From Tannerella sp. (GTDB taxonomy: Bacteria > Bacteroidota > Bacteroidia > Bacteroidales > Tannerellaceae), in NCBI GenBank assembly GCA_031285565.1, contig JAITVY010000117.1, positions 17,293 to 81,292 of the forward strand: DNA of 64,000 bases. The letters run 5' to 3'. Made by a program: the position numbers and the translations under genes. Below the pieces are notes generated by a model. It saw only the letters and a program-made list of their open reading frames with translations, was not told where the DNA came from and ran no database searches. Below, one piece after another: positions 9,413 to 19,020 of the stretch (position 1 is its first letter; the number at the start of each line of letters is the position of its first letter).

Positions 9413-10408
9413 ATGAATATGAATGAAATTATAGTCAGGTATCTGAACGGTGAAGCTACCCTGGAAGAAAAACAGCAGGTGCTTGCCTGGCTCAGGAAAG
9501 ACCGGGAGAATAAAAAAATATTCTCAGAGATAAGAGATATATGGATAGCTTCTATTTCGTCAGCGATCTCTGATGAAGAGGTGTGTGATGCATTTGCATA
9601 TTTCGAACAGCGTATTGATAGGCATGAACGAAAAGGAATAAAACATACGAGATATTCCTTATGGCATATTGCAGCTGCTGCAGCAATTTTATTACTGTGT
9701 TCATTGAGTGGATATTTTTTTGGAAAGCAGAGCGCTTTTACCGGCACAACAGAAAATATGTTTGTAATGAACCAGGTGATAATGGGGGATGAAAGTAAAG
9801 GTAATATTACATTACCTGACGGAACAAAAGTTTGGCTGAATGCGAATAGTAAGATAAGCTATCCTGAAATGTTTCTACAGGATGTTCGTAAAGTAAAACT
9901 GGAAGGTGAAGCATATTTTGATGTAATACATAATGCACAGTCTCCTTTTATCGTGGAATCAGACCGGATGGAAGTGAATGTGTTAGGAACACAATTTGAT
10001 ACTAAAAATTATGCGACCCAGTCCTATTCGGAAACGACCTTACTGACCGGAAAGGTGGAAGTCCGTTTTTCTTCGGATAGTGAGTTTATTTTGTTGGAGC
10101 CAAATCATACCATTTCATTTGATAAGCAAAAGAACACATTTTCAATTCATGAGGTAAAAGCCAAGGATTATATAATCTGGACAAATGATAAACTGACTTT
10201 TACCAACGAACTGTTGTCGGATATTTTATATAAAATGGAAAAATGGTATAACATTCGGATCACTTGTGCAGACGGCGTGCCTCTGGATCAGCGATTATCA
10301 TTTACTATTCGTAGAGAACCTAAAGAAGAAATATTTAAGTTACTGGAACTGATTGCACCTATTAAATCGAATGTAGAAGGATATAATGTATTTATCCGGA
10401 AAAAATAA
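9413..10408 (+). CDS. FecR-family anti-sigma factor / sigma regulator
   Basis: A 331-residue single-span inner-membrane protein that would relay a signal from the outer-membrane SusC receptor to an ECF sigma factor. The N-terminal cytoplasmic part (residues 1-80) contains the YLNGEAT..E segment typical of the sigma-binding region. The membrane helix is at about 83-104. A FecR domain follows (about 125-220, with LPDGTKVWLNANS and the VNVLGTQF stretch), then a DUF4974-like C-terminal domain (about 260-330) that contacts the STN domain of the receptor. The start could equally be Met3. It precedes susC by 323 bases. Its sigma partner is not adjacent; the one at 7029-7607 is the best candidate. 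Confidence 0.92.
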   Translation: MNMNEIIVRYLNGEATLEEKQQVLAWLRKDRENKKIFSEIRDIWIASISSAISDEEVCDAFAYFEQRIDRHERKGIKHTRYSLWHIAAAAAILLLCSLSGYFFGKQSAFTGTTENMFVMNQVIMGDESKGNITLPDGTKVWLNANSKISYPEMFLQDVRKVKLEGEAYFDVIHNAQSPFIVESDRMEVNVLGTQFDTKNYATQSYSETTLLTGKVEVRFSSDSEFILLEPNHTISFDKQKNTFSIHEVKAKDYIIWTNDKLTFTNELLSDILYKMEKWYNIRITCADGVPLDQRLSFTIRREPKEEIFKLLELIAPIKSNVEGYNVFIRKK

Positions 10409-10464
10409 ACACACAATTATTACTAACCTCAAAATCAAATTGCCTATGATAATGAATCAATATT

Positions 10465-10605
10465 TTAAGTAGTGAGAGCAGAAGTCAACTTTTACGAGGG
10501 TGAGAGCAGAAGCCGAACTTGTTCGGATTATGCCGAGACAAGTAAATGCACTTTTAAGAAACTTGTTCGGATTATACCGAGTCACGCAAAATGACTAATG
10601 GAATT
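10465..10605 (+). repeat. Intergenic repeat, doubled copy upstream of susC
   Basis: The gap between fecR and susC (10409-10731) holds two partial tandem units. The element gtgagagcagaag occurs at 10472-10484 and again at 10500-10512. The element aacttgttcggattat, followed by a ccgag core, occurs near 10516-10537 and 10560-10580. The right end (gtcacgcaaaatgactaatg, 10581-10600) is repeated with few changes before two other genes at 30281-30300 and 42353-42372. All copies have the same orientation toward the downstream gene. It looks like a dispersed intergenic repeat family; function unknown. Confidence 0.6.
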
Positions 10606-10630
10606 GAAGAATAAGATGCTATAATGAAAA

Positions 10631-10657
10631 CAGACGGATGCTGGTAACATCCGCCTG
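10631..10657 (+). other. Stem-loop in the susC leader
   Basis: cagacggatg (10631-10640) pairs with catccgcctg (10648-10657) over nine of ten positions around a 7-base loop. There is no T-run, so it is not a standard terminator. It may limit read-through or stabilise mRNA between fecR and susC. No clear promoter was seen between it and the susC start. Confidence 0.4.
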
Positions 10658-10731
10658 TGAGTGAATCTAATTAACATTGCCCCAAATAGACAAGCCGGGC
10701 AATATCGTATCATTAAATACAATACAAATCT

Positions 10732-13700
10732 ATGAAAAAAAAGTCTATGGAAGGGTTCTTTATGTCCTTTCTTAACATTAATTCATTTCGTAAAATGAAA
10801 GTCTTAATTTTACTTGTTGCCTTATCAATCGTCCAGATGACAGCCATGGAAACACAAGCCCAGGAAACGAAGATCAGTTTCGAACTGTCTAATATTACAT
10901 TAAATGAGGCGATTAAAACGATTGAGGAAAATACGCAGTATGTGTTTTTCCTCAACAACTCTGAAATTGATTTGAATAAAAGAGTCAGTTTAAATGTGAA
11001 AAATGCAGGTATCGAAGAGGTCCTGAAGCAAATGTTGAATAACTATAATTATAAGGTAGAAAGCAACAAAATCATTTTATTATCAAATGCCAGATTGCAG
11101 GATAAGATGATTAAAGGGATCATATTGGATGAGACGGGTATACCTGTTATTGGTGCAAACGTTGTTATTAAAGGAACTACCAATGGCACGATTACAAATA
11201 TTGATGGAGAGTTTTCTCTTCAGGCTTCTCCCGGTGCGGTAATACAAGTCTCTTATATCGGATATTTAAGTAAGGAATTTACAGTTACTGATAAAGCAGA
11301 TTACCAGGTTCAACTGGTTGAAGATTCTCAGGCGCTCGAAGAAGTAGTAGTCGTAGGTTATGGTATCCAGAAAAAAGTAAATGTGATTGGTTCCATAGCC
11401 CAGGTTGGGAGTAAAGAATTAAGTAATCGTTCAACTCCTTCGTTATCAAATGCATTGGCAGGTCAGATGCCGGGTATAAGTGTAATTCAGCGTTCGGGTA
11501 GGCCTGGAGATAGCAATGGAACTATTCGTGTGCGCGGAGTCGGCTCTATCTCCAGTGGAACAGATGATGCCGCTAAAGATAAAGATACAAAATCAGATGC
11601 GTTAGTCCTGATCGATGGTATTCCCGGAGACCTGAATACTATTAATATGGAGGATGTGGAAAGTATATCTGTCCTAAAGGATGCTTCTTCTGCAGCTATC
11701 TATGGTTCGCGTGCGGCAAATGGAGTAGTGCTCGTTACCACTAAAACCGGAAATGAAGGGAAGATATCGGTATCATATAATGGCTATGCCGGATATAATG
11801 AAGCTACTACACTACCTAAGTTTGTAAATTCCTGGGAATGGGCAACATTATACAACAGGGCTGTAGGACGCGAAGAATATTCAGCTGATGCAATACAGAA
11901 GTTAAAGGATGGTAGTGATCCGGATAGATATGCCAATGAAAACTACCTGAAACGAATGATCGGTAATAAAGGTTTTCAGACAGGTCATAATGTTGCAGTA
12001 AACGGAGGTAGTAAGCAAAACCGTTATATGTTGTCTGTAGGTTATTTATCACAGGATGGAATTGTTGATAAAAATAACTATAGCCGTTACGATGCGCGAG
12101 TGAATATAATTAATGAATTAGCTTCCAAATTGACTTTGACAAGCCGCTTCTCAGGGACATATGGGAAACGAAAAGAACCGAATGTTCCGGGTGGTGATGA
12201 TGCTGATGGTATGGTCGGAGCGATTCAAAAGGCGCTTCGTTTTCCCGGATTGTATCCAACGGTTCTTTCGGATGGAAGTTTCGGTACGGGACCGGAGCAG
12301 CATGCTACTCCAATGGCCTGGATTATGAGTCCTTCCTTTTATGAAAAACCGGAATTCTCAGTAAATGCAAATGTACGGTTAGATTACGAGCCAATTAAGG
12401 ATTTGAAGATTGCGGGTATTGGCGCCTACCAGTATACGAATGGAGAAGAAAGAAGTTATAAATCGACCCTTAAGTTGTCAGACGGCAGGACTTTAGGGCC
12501 TTCTGTGATGTCGGATATGATGGATAAGACGATTTATAAAACATTTCAGGCTACGGCAGACTATGCTAAATCATTTGGATCACATAACCTGGGAATATTG
12601 GCAGGTTATTCCTGGGAAGATCAGGAGTATCGCAAACTTAAAGGAAGCCGTGATAATTTCCCGGGAAATTCATTGCACGAGTTGGATGCAGGTTCTCCAG
12701 ATAATCAGAAAAATGAAGGAACAGGCTATGAATGGGCGTTGCAGTCATATTTCGGACGCTTACAATATAATTATGCAGAGCGTTATCTTTTCGAAGCTAC
12801 TATGCGTTACGATGGTTCTTCACGATTCCCCAACGATAATAAGTTTGCCTTTTTCCCATCGTTGGCAGGCGGATGGAAAATATCGGAAGAATCTTTCATT
12901 AAAGAAAATGCCTCTTTTGACTGGTTATCCAGCTTAAAGCTTAAAGCGTCATGGGGACGGTTAGGAAATCAGAATATAGGTAACTATCCCTATCAGACAA
13001 TGTATGTCCTAGGAGAGAATTATCCGTTCGGCGATAATTACTATCAGGGGGCAGCCGTAAAAACGGCTACTGATCCGAATATTAAATGGGAAGAGACAGA
13101 AACCATCGATGGAGGTATTGAAACCATATTCTTGCAAGGAAAATTAAGTGTAAATGCATCTTATTTCTATCGTAAAACATATGATATTCTTTATAAACCT
13201 TCCGGAAGTATATCCAGTGTATTGGGACAGGAAATCTCTTTTACGAATACCGGAGAATTGAAAAATGTAGGTTGGGAGTTTGAAGTGGGGCACCGGAACC
13301 GGGTCAACGATTTTAATTATTCCGTTAATGCGAACCTAACTTACCTGAAGAATGAAATTACGACATTGGGTTTGGGGAATGTAGATCAGCCGAATGGTAT
13401 GGTTGGAAATGGCAGTGATCTTTTCATTGGTTACCCTATGCAAATGTATTATGGTTACCAGGCAGACGGTGTTTTTCTGGATCAGGCAGATATTGATGCA
13501 TGGCATGATCAGTCAGGCGTTACGCCTAATCTTAAGCCGGGAGACATTCGTTATAAAGACATAAGTGGCCCTGATGGAGTGCCCGATGGTAAGATAGATG
13601 CTGAATACGACCGTGTATATTTGGGTTCGCGTATTCCTAAATATTCATTTGGATTAAGCTTGGGGGGAGGATACAAAGGATTCGACCTTTCAGTACTTAT

Positions 13701-14124
13701 TCAGGGAGTTGCAGGAGTAAAAGGTTTACTGGATGGATTCGCCCGCTATGCATTAAACAGTAATAACGGAAATATTCAGCGGTGGCAGGCCGACGGTGCG
13801 TTCGATCCGGAGAATCCGGTACGCAATCCGAAATATCCGCGTATGGAAACCGTCTCAAATACGGGTTCTGGAAATTACGAAAGATCTGATTTTTGGGTAT
13901 TGGATGCTTCGTATGTCCGTTTGAAAAATATTCAGGTTGGATATACACTACCAAAGAAAGTATTGAATTATATGCATCTGTCGAATTTACGGGTGTATGC
14001 GCAGGGAGAAAATTTATTCTCCTGGAATAAATATCCTGACGGCTGGGATCCTGAGATCAACACGGGAGGGTCGTATTACCCGATATTGAGAACGATAACA
14101 TTTGGTCTTAATCTTAAATTCTAA
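10732..14124 (+). CDS. SusC/RagA-family TonB-dependent transporter with STN domain
   Basis: A 1130-residue outer-membrane channel that imports bulky ligands using TonB energy together with its SusD partner. In order: signal segment (hydrophobic 23-38, cleavage near residue 43), secretin/TonB short N-terminal (STN) domain at about 48-117, carboxypeptidase-regulatory-like domain at about 127-198, TonB-box-like LEEVVVVGYG at 202-211, plug at about 215-340 (LIDGIPGDL, AAIYGSRAANGVVLVTT), then a 22-strand-type barrel ending in LNLKF. The STN domain marks it as a signalling transporter that talks to FecR. It is followed after five bases by susD, so the two are co-transcribed. Substrate is inferred only from the sulfatases downstream. 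Confidence 0.97.
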   Translation: MKKKSMEGFFMSFLNINSFRKMKVLILLVALSIVQMTAMETQAQETKISFELSNITLNEAIKTIEENTQYVFFLNNSEIDLNKRVSLNVKNAGIEEVLKQMLNNYNYKVESNKIILLSNARLQDKMIKGIILDETGIPVIGANVVIKGTTNGTITNIDGEFSLQASPGAVIQVSYIGYLSKEFTVTDKADYQVQLVEDSQALEEVVVVGYGIQKKVNVIGSIAQVGSKELSNRSTPSLSNALAGQMPGISVIQRSGRPGDSNGTIRVRGVGSISSGTDDAAKDKDTKSDALVLIDGIPGDLNTINMEDVESISVLKDASSAAIYGSRAANGVVLVTTKTGNEGKISVSYNGYAGYNEATTLPKFVNSWEWATLYNRAVGREEYSADAIQKLKDGSDPDRYANENYLKRMIGNKGFQTGHNVAVNGGSKQNRYMLSVGYLSQDGIVDKNNYSRYDARVNIINELASKLTLTSRFSGTYGKRKEPNVPGGDDADGMVGAIQKALRFPGLYPTVLSDGSFGTGPEQHATPMAWIMSPSFYEKPEFSVNANVRLDYEPIKDLKIAGIGAYQYTNGEERSYKSTLKLSDGRTLGPSVMSDMMDKTIYKTFQATADYAKSFGSHNLGILAGYSWEDQEYRKLKGSRDNFPGNSLHELDAGSPDNQKNEGTGYEWALQSYFGRLQYNYAERYLFEATMRYDGSSRFPNDNKFAFFPSLAGGWKISEESFIKENASFDWLSSLKLKASWGRLGNQNIGNYPYQTMYVLGENYPFGDNYYQGAAVKTATDPNIKWEETETIDGGIETIFLQGKLSVNASYFYRKTYDILYKPSGSISSVLGQEISFTNTGELKNVGWEFEVGHRNRVNDFNYSVNANLTYLKNEITTLGLGNVDQPNGMVGNGSDLFIGYPMQMYYGYQADGVFLDQADIDAWHDQSGVTPNLKPGDIRYKDISGPDGVPDGKIDAEYDRVYLGSRIPKYSFGLSLGGGYKGFDLSVLIQGVAGVKGLLDGFARYALNSNNGNIQRWQADGAFDPENPVRNPKYPRMETVSNTGSGNYERSDFWVLDASYVRLKNIQVGYTLPKKVLNYMHLSNLRVYAQGENLFSWNKYPDGWDPEINTGGSYYPILRTITFGLNLKF

Positions 14125-14129
14125 AGACG

Positions 14130-15770
14130 ATGAAACGAAACATTAAATCAATCAAATATATCATATGTGGACTGTTTGTATCTTTCTTTTTCATCACTTC
14201 ATGCGATTTGGAAAGAAATCCGTTAGATCAGTTTGCCGAAAATGACTTTTGGACGGACGAAGATAATGCGCTATTGGCGCTTACAGGCATTTATAAAACG
14301 GAAATATTGTTTAATTCGCCGGAGTACACTCCTACTGACTGGTGGAGCTACGGAGGACTTGTTTTTATGGAATTTCCAACGGATAATGCATACGATCGGC
14401 GGGGAGCCAATTCCAACTTCCATCGTATGACAAACGGTACTTTGCTGGCAAATAATGCCTATATAAATGCCTATTGGTCAAATTCGTATAAGAAAATAGC
14501 CCGTTGTAATCGTTTCCTGGAGGGAATTGATCAATTAACCGATTCTCCGGAACTGGCGGCACGTTTAAAAGCGGAGGCACAATTTCTTCGTGCATCGCAG
14601 TATTTCTATTTATCGCAGTTTTTTGGGGATGTTCCATTAGTCACTAAAACATTAACACGGGATGAAGCTAATGTTGTTCCTAAAAATGCTAAGGCGGAAA
14701 TTATGTCATTCCTGGTTGATGAGTTTACCAAGAGCGCAGCCGGGCTTCCGCGTTTTAAAGATTTAGAGGCAAGCGAGACCGGAAGAGCATCCAAACAAGC
14801 AGCCCTTGCTTTTCTGGGGAGGACGCTTTTGAGTGAGAAACGGTATGCTGAAGCAGCCAAGGCTTATGAAGAAATTATCGGTTATGGCGATAATATAATT
14901 GATCCGGATTATAGTTCATTATTTATCCCTTCAAATGAAAATAGTGCAGAAAATATTCTTTCAATGCAGTATTTACAGGATCTGGCTGGTAATGCAATGC
15001 CACAGCATGCTTATCCGGTAAAAGACGGAGGATGGTGTCTAATAAATGTAGGGGGCTCTCTATTCGAAGCATATGATTTTATTGATGGAACTTCGTTTAG
15101 TTATGAAAGTTCGCTATATAATCCGGAAAATCTGGGTGAAAATAGAGATCCGCGTTTAGATTATACAATGTACTATGATGGGGCAACTTTCAAGGGCTCA
15201 AAATTTAATTGTCATCCCGATTCGGATAGTAAGGATAAAATAGCTTCCGGGCAAACTACACAAACCGGGCTTATGATGCGGAAGTATTTTGACGAAGGGT
15301 TCAACGGCAACTTAAATAGTTACGGAGCGAATATTCCGATCATCCGATATGCAGAAGTATTACTGAGTTATCTGGAAGCAAAACTGGAAGCCGGAGACCC
15401 GATAAGCCAGGATTTACTGGATCAAACCATAAACCGGGTAAGGGGGCGTAGTTCGGTTGGTATGCCTCCTGTTACGGTAACAAATGCTGACCAGCTTCGT
15501 CCGGTATTGCGAAACGAACGTAGGGTGGAATTAGGTATGGAAGGTATTCGCTACTGGGATTTGTTACGTTGGGAAATTGCGCATGAGGTATTGAACGGAC
15601 CTATTTTAGGAGCGCCTTACCCTGGTTCTACCAGAGTGAGTCCATTACCTGACGGTACGATTGATAAATATGGAAGATGGTATGTGCTTTCACGGGCATT
15701 CAGGAAAGACCAGGATTATCATTGGCCTATTCCTCAGAGTGAACAAAATATTAATCCTAATTTGAGGTGA
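14130..15770 (+). CDS. SusD/RagB-family surface glycan-binding lipoprotein
   Basis: A 546-residue lipoprotein (lipobox ending at Cys25 in ITSC) that caps the SusC channel on the cell surface and captures the ligand. The sequence has the family layout: an N-terminal CDLERNPLDQ start, TPR-like helices (AEAQFLRASQYFYL, ALAFLGRTLLSEKRYAEA) and the C-terminal signature RNERRVELGMEGIRYWDLLRW, ending in FRKDQDYHWPIPQSE. Length and order match SusD/RagB proteins. It starts five bases after susC. The ligand cannot be read from the sequence; the nearby sulfatases suggest a sulfated glycan or similar ester. Confidence 0.96.
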   Translation: MKRNIKSIKYIICGLFVSFFFITSCDLERNPLDQFAENDFWTDEDNALLALTGIYKTEILFNSPEYTPTDWWSYGGLVFMEFPTDNAYDRRGANSNFHRMTNGTLLANNAYINAYWSNSYKKIARCNRFLEGIDQLTDSPELAARLKAEAQFLRASQYFYLSQFFGDVPLVTKTLTRDEANVVPKNAKAEIMSFLVDEFTKSAAGLPRFKDLEASETGRASKQAALAFLGRTLLSEKRYAEAAKAYEEIIGYGDNIIDPDYSSLFIPSNENSAENILSMQYLQDLAGNAMPQHAYPVKDGGWCLINVGGSLFEAYDFIDGTSFSYESSLYNPENLGENRDPRLDYTMYYDGATFKGSKFNCHPDSDSKDKIASGQTTQTGLMMRKYFDEGFNGNLNSYGANIPIIRYAEVLLSYLEAKLEAGDPISQDLLDQTINRVRGRSSVGMPPVTVTNADQLRPVLRNERRVELGMEGIRYWDLLRWEIAHEVLNGPILGAPYPGSTRVSPLPDGTIDKYGRWYVLSRAFRKDQDYHWPIPQSEQNINPNLR

Positions 15771-16087
15771 AAGAGAGCTACCTTTAAATCTCCCAGAGGA
15801 GAAAACTTAGGGAGAAAGTAATGGTGAGCCATCTGAAAAGAATTGTCATGTCTGGTTTCCACCCCAATATTGGGATGGAAACTCAGTATGACAAATTAAT
15901 ATCAAAATTACCTTTATTCTGTGCTTTTCTTATGGTAATCAATTATTATCTCCATATATTTGTTAGCTTATGCGTTATGAAGTGAATAAGCATGAACAGA
16001 GGGGGAGCTTTCCGCTTTTCTGATTAATATTTGTGGCTTAATTGTTTGGATGATATATATGTATTAAAATGAAATAGATCGTTGTCT
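15771..16087 (+). other. Intergenic region after susD with a long stem-loop
   Basis: A 317-base gap. It contains a long imperfect inverted repeat at 15843-15894: the outer arms ttgtcat and atgacaa pair, and inside them gtttccaccccaa pairs with ttgggatggaaac with one mismatch around the loop ta. It could separate susCD from the sulfatase genes by partial termination or mRNA protection. No T-run follows. I saw no consensus promoter for the first sulfatase. Confidence 0.45.
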
Positions 16088-17455
16088 ATGAAAAAAATTA
16101 TAAAATATTCGCTGATTACAACTTCGGCATTCATAATGACTGGCAATGCTCAGGAAACCCAAACGAATATTATACTTATTAATTGCGACGATCTGGGTTA
16201 TGGCGACTTAGGCTGTTATGGACATCCGACTATAAAAACTCCCAATCTGGATCAAATGGCGTGTGAAGGACAACGTTGGACCAGTTTTTATGTCACATCC
16301 GCGGTGTCGTCTCCCAGCCGTGCCGGGTTAATGACTGGTCGTCTGGGTGTCAGAACCGGTATGTATGGCGATAACCGAAGTGTTTTGTTTCCGGATTCTC
16401 CGGAAGGGTTACCTCCAAGCGAACAAACAATCGCTACATTAATAAAGCAAAAAGGCTATATTTCGGCATGTGTTGGAAAATGGCATTTGGGGCATAAAGA
16501 AGAATCATTACCATTAAAACATGGATTTGATTATTTTTATGGTATTCCGTATTCAAATGATATGAGTAAAAAAGAGCAAAACTTAATGGGTAATAATTAT
16601 TACAACACAGAGTTGCCCTTTTATCAACAGGAGAAAATTATTGAAACGGATCCGGATCAAACTCAATTGACAAAGCGTTTGACAGAATATGCTGTTACCT
16701 TTATAAAAAAGCAAAAGAATAAACCTTTCTTTTTATATTTGGCCCATCCGATGCCGCATATACCTTTGTATGCTTCTGAAGCTTTTCAGGGGAAGTCAAT
16801 TCGCGGAAAGTATGGAGACGCTGTTGAAGAAATTGACTGGTGTGTCGGACAATTATTAGACGCTTTAAAAAAATATAACCTGGATAGTAATACGCTTGTT
16901 ATATTTATTTCTGATAATGGCCCCTGGTTATCGTATGGCATTGACGGAGGATCAGCCGGATTACTAAAAGACGGAAAAGGTTCCACATGCGAAGGAGGCT
17001 TCAGGGTTCCATGCATTGTGTGGGGAAAGAATATAATGCCTGGAGTTGTGACGGACATGGCTAGTACCCTTGATTTATTACCGACATTTTGCGAATTGGC
17101 AGGAGTGAAGATGCCTAATGACAGGGTATATGATGGAGGAAGTTTGACACCGGTTTTATATCATAAAACTGAATGTTTCCGTGAGATATATCCATTCTTT
17201 AGGGGAAAGGAAATGTATGCTTTTCGAAAAGGAAAATATAAGATACATTTTATATCGCGGCCGGCCTATGGGCCTGATGATCGTACGATTCATAGAATGC
17301 CCTTGTTGTATGATATTGAAAATGATCCTGGTGAGCAATATAATATAGCTTCCAAATATCCGGATATTGTAAAAGAACTGTCTGAAAAAGCTAAAGAATA
17401 TTTGTCAACGCTGGAAATAAAAGAGAGTCTGTTTGATCTGGAACCTGAAAAGTAA
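16088..17455 (+). CDS. Sulfatase, serine-type, secreted (first of four)
   Basis: A 455-residue S1-family arylsulfatase-like enzyme that would hydrolyse sulfate esters in the periplasm. A signal peptide covers residues 1-22 (GNAQ). The active-site motif is Ser74-Ser75-Pro76-Ser77-Arg78, where Ser74 would be oxidised to formylglycine; Ser-type enzymes need an anaerobic radical SAM maturase (anSME), none of which is evident in the window. The metal-binding aspartates are in NCDDLGYGD, and FISDNGPW and GGFRVPCIVW are conserved family segments. ATG at 16088 is preferred over an upstream TTG because it begins the basic part of the signal peptide. The substrate is unknown. Confidence 0.92.
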   Translation: MKKIIKYSLITTSAFIMTGNAQETQTNIILINCDDLGYGDLGCYGHPTIKTPNLDQMACEGQRWTSFYVTSAVSSPSRAGLMTGRLGVRTGMYGDNRSVLFPDSPEGLPPSEQTIATLIKQKGYISACVGKWHLGHKEESLPLKHGFDYFYGIPYSNDMSKKEQNLMGNNYYNTELPFYQQEKIIETDPDQTQLTKRLTEYAVTFIKKQKNKPFFLYLAHPMPHIPLYASEAFQGKSIRGKYGDAVEEIDWCVGQLLDALKKYNLDSNTLVIFISDNGPWLSYGIDGGSAGLLKDGKGSTCEGGFRVPCIVWGKNIMPGVVTDMASTLDLLPTFCELAGVKMPNDRVYDGGSLTPVLYHKTECFREIYPFFRGKEMYAFRKGKYKIHFISRPAYGPDDRTIHRMPLLYDIENDPGEQYNIASKYPDIVKELSEKAKEYLSTLEIKESLFDLEPEK

Positions 17456-17494
17456 GATGTTGAATTGATATAAAATATATTTAACGAAGAAATA

Positions 17495-18907
17495 ATGAGA
17501 ACTGCAGATTTTATTTATTTATCGGGAATACTTCTTCCTGTTTTTGTGGGATGTAAGGAGAAAAAAACATCTCCTGAAGAGTCAACCCCTCTGAATGTAA
17601 TTTACATTCTGGCTGATGATCTGGGGTATGGTGATATCGGATGTTACGGACAATCTATCATAAAAACGCCTCATCTGGACCGGATGGCTACTGAGGGAAT
17701 GCTTTTTACACAGCACTATGCAGGATGTACAGTGAGTGCGCCTTCACGGGCTTCTTTAATGACCGGATTTCATACCGGACATACGCAAATTCGTGGAAAT
17801 AAGGAGGTAAACCCCGAAGGGCAAACTCCAATGAAAGGAGATACCTATACATTAGCAAAATTATTTAAGAGTAAAAACTATGCTACAGGCATCTTTGGAA
17901 AATGGGGGTTAGGTTATCCTGGATCGGAATCGGAACCTAATGCGATGGGTTTTGATGAATTCTATGGATATAATTGTCAGCGGGAGGCACATTCCTATTA
18001 TCCGGGTCATTTATGGCATAACAGGGAGAAAGTTGAATTTCCGGAAAATGTTGACCCGGGGCGTCAGACGTATTCACATGATCTGATTCATCAGCAAGCC
18101 CTACAATTCATCCGGAATCAGAAAGATGCGCCTTTTTTTGCTATGCTGACGTATACGCTTCCTCATGCAGAACTTAATCTTCCACATGATTCCATATATC
18201 GGATGTATGAAAATCAGTTTGAAGAGGCTCCTTACGACCAGTCCGGCAGTTATTTCCGTTCGGATAAGCCACGGGCATCGTTTGCAGCTATGGTTTCACA
18301 GTTGGATATGTATGTGGGGGAGATTATGGATGAATTGAGAAGACAGGGACTGGATAAAAATACAATCATATTTTTTACGAGTGATAACGGGCCTCATCAG
18401 GAAGGAGGGGCTGACCCCGCATTTTTCAACAGTGGAGGTCCGTTGAAGGGAGTTAAGCGTGATTTGTATGAAGGAGGTATTCGGGTTCCGTTGCTCGTCT
18501 GGTCTCCCGGACATGTAAAAGCCGCTGTTGTCTCTGACCATGTTTCTGCATTTTGGGATATGATGCCGACATTTGCCGGGATGATAGGAGCCGAATTGTC
18601 CCAACCAACTGATGGAATCTCTTTTTTGCCTACCTTGTTTGGAGAGGGTAATCAACAAACGCATGATTTCCTGTACTGGGAGTTTCACGAACAAGGGGGC
18701 CGTCAAGCCATCAGGAAAGACAACTGGAAGCTGATCCGACAAGGTATATCTGCAGAAGGTGGTACTTGGCTTGAGTTGTATGATTTAAATACAGATAAGC
18801 ATGAAGACACTAACCTGGCGGAGGCAGAACCGGGAAAAGTAAAAGAATTAGCAGGGATAATGGATAATGCCCGTACTGAATCGGAACTTTTTAATTTTGG
18901 GAGGTAA
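17495..18907 (+). CDS. Sulfatase, serine-type, lipoprotein (second of four)
   Basis: A 470-residue S1-family sulfatase. The lipobox ends at Cys20 (VFVGC), so it is probably membrane-anchored. The maturation motif is Ser81-Ala82-Pro83-Ser84-Arg85. Metal ligands lie in LADDLGYGDIG and FTSDNGPH. The GFHTGHTQIRGN segment after the active-site motif and the C-terminal AIRKDNWKLIR stretch recall arylsulfatase A-like subfamilies acting on terminal sulfated sugars, but the exact subfamily needs comparison with SulfAtlas. It starts 39 bases after the first sulfatase, so the two are very likely in one transcript. Confidence 0.92.
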   Translation: MRTADFIYLSGILLPVFVGCKEKKTSPEESTPLNVIYILADDLGYGDIGCYGQSIIKTPHLDRMATEGMLFTQHYAGCTVSAPSRASLMTGFHTGHTQIRGNKEVNPEGQTPMKGDTYTLAKLFKSKNYATGIFGKWGLGYPGSESEPNAMGFDEFYGYNCQREAHSYYPGHLWHNREKVEFPENVDPGRQTYSHDLIHQQALQFIRNQKDAPFFAMLTYTLPHAELNLPHDSIYRMYENQFEEAPYDQSGSYFRSDKPRASFAAMVSQLDMYVGEIMDELRRQGLDKNTIIFFTSDNGPHQEGGADPAFFNSGGPLKGVKRDLYEGGIRVPLLVWSPGHVKAAVVSDHVSAFWDMMPTFAGMIGAELSQPTDGISFLPTLFGEGNQQTHDFLYWEFHEQGGRQAIRKDNWKLIRQGISAEGGTWLELYDLNTDKHEDTNLAEAEPGKVKELAGIMDNARTESELFNFGR

Positions 18908-18909
18908 GA

Positions 18910-18960
18910 CCCCCGGCCCCTAAAGGGGAAAAATAGACTCCAAACCCTTGGAGCGGTTTT
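18910..18960 (+). repeat. Short GC-rich intergenic hairpin element
   Basis: The gap between sulfatases 2 and 3 (18908-19020) carries two small hairpins: cccc-taaa-gggg at 18917-18928 and ctccaa-accc-ttggag at 18938-18953. Sequences of this kind (a ggcccctaaagggg core with a nearby cccttggag) occur as dispersed intergenic repeats in many Bacteroidota genomes, from general knowledge. It may be a REP-like element or mRNA-processing site. Confidence 0.5.
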
Positions 18961-19020
18961 AGAAGAAAGGGGAAGGAGATTTAATGCTGAAATCTTGAAT
19001 ATTAAATATTTAATTTACAT

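Noticed and set aside
9304..9747. 147-codon minus-strand open frame
   Set aside because: It overlaps the start of fecR, has no family resemblance and reads as a shadow of the plus-strand gene.
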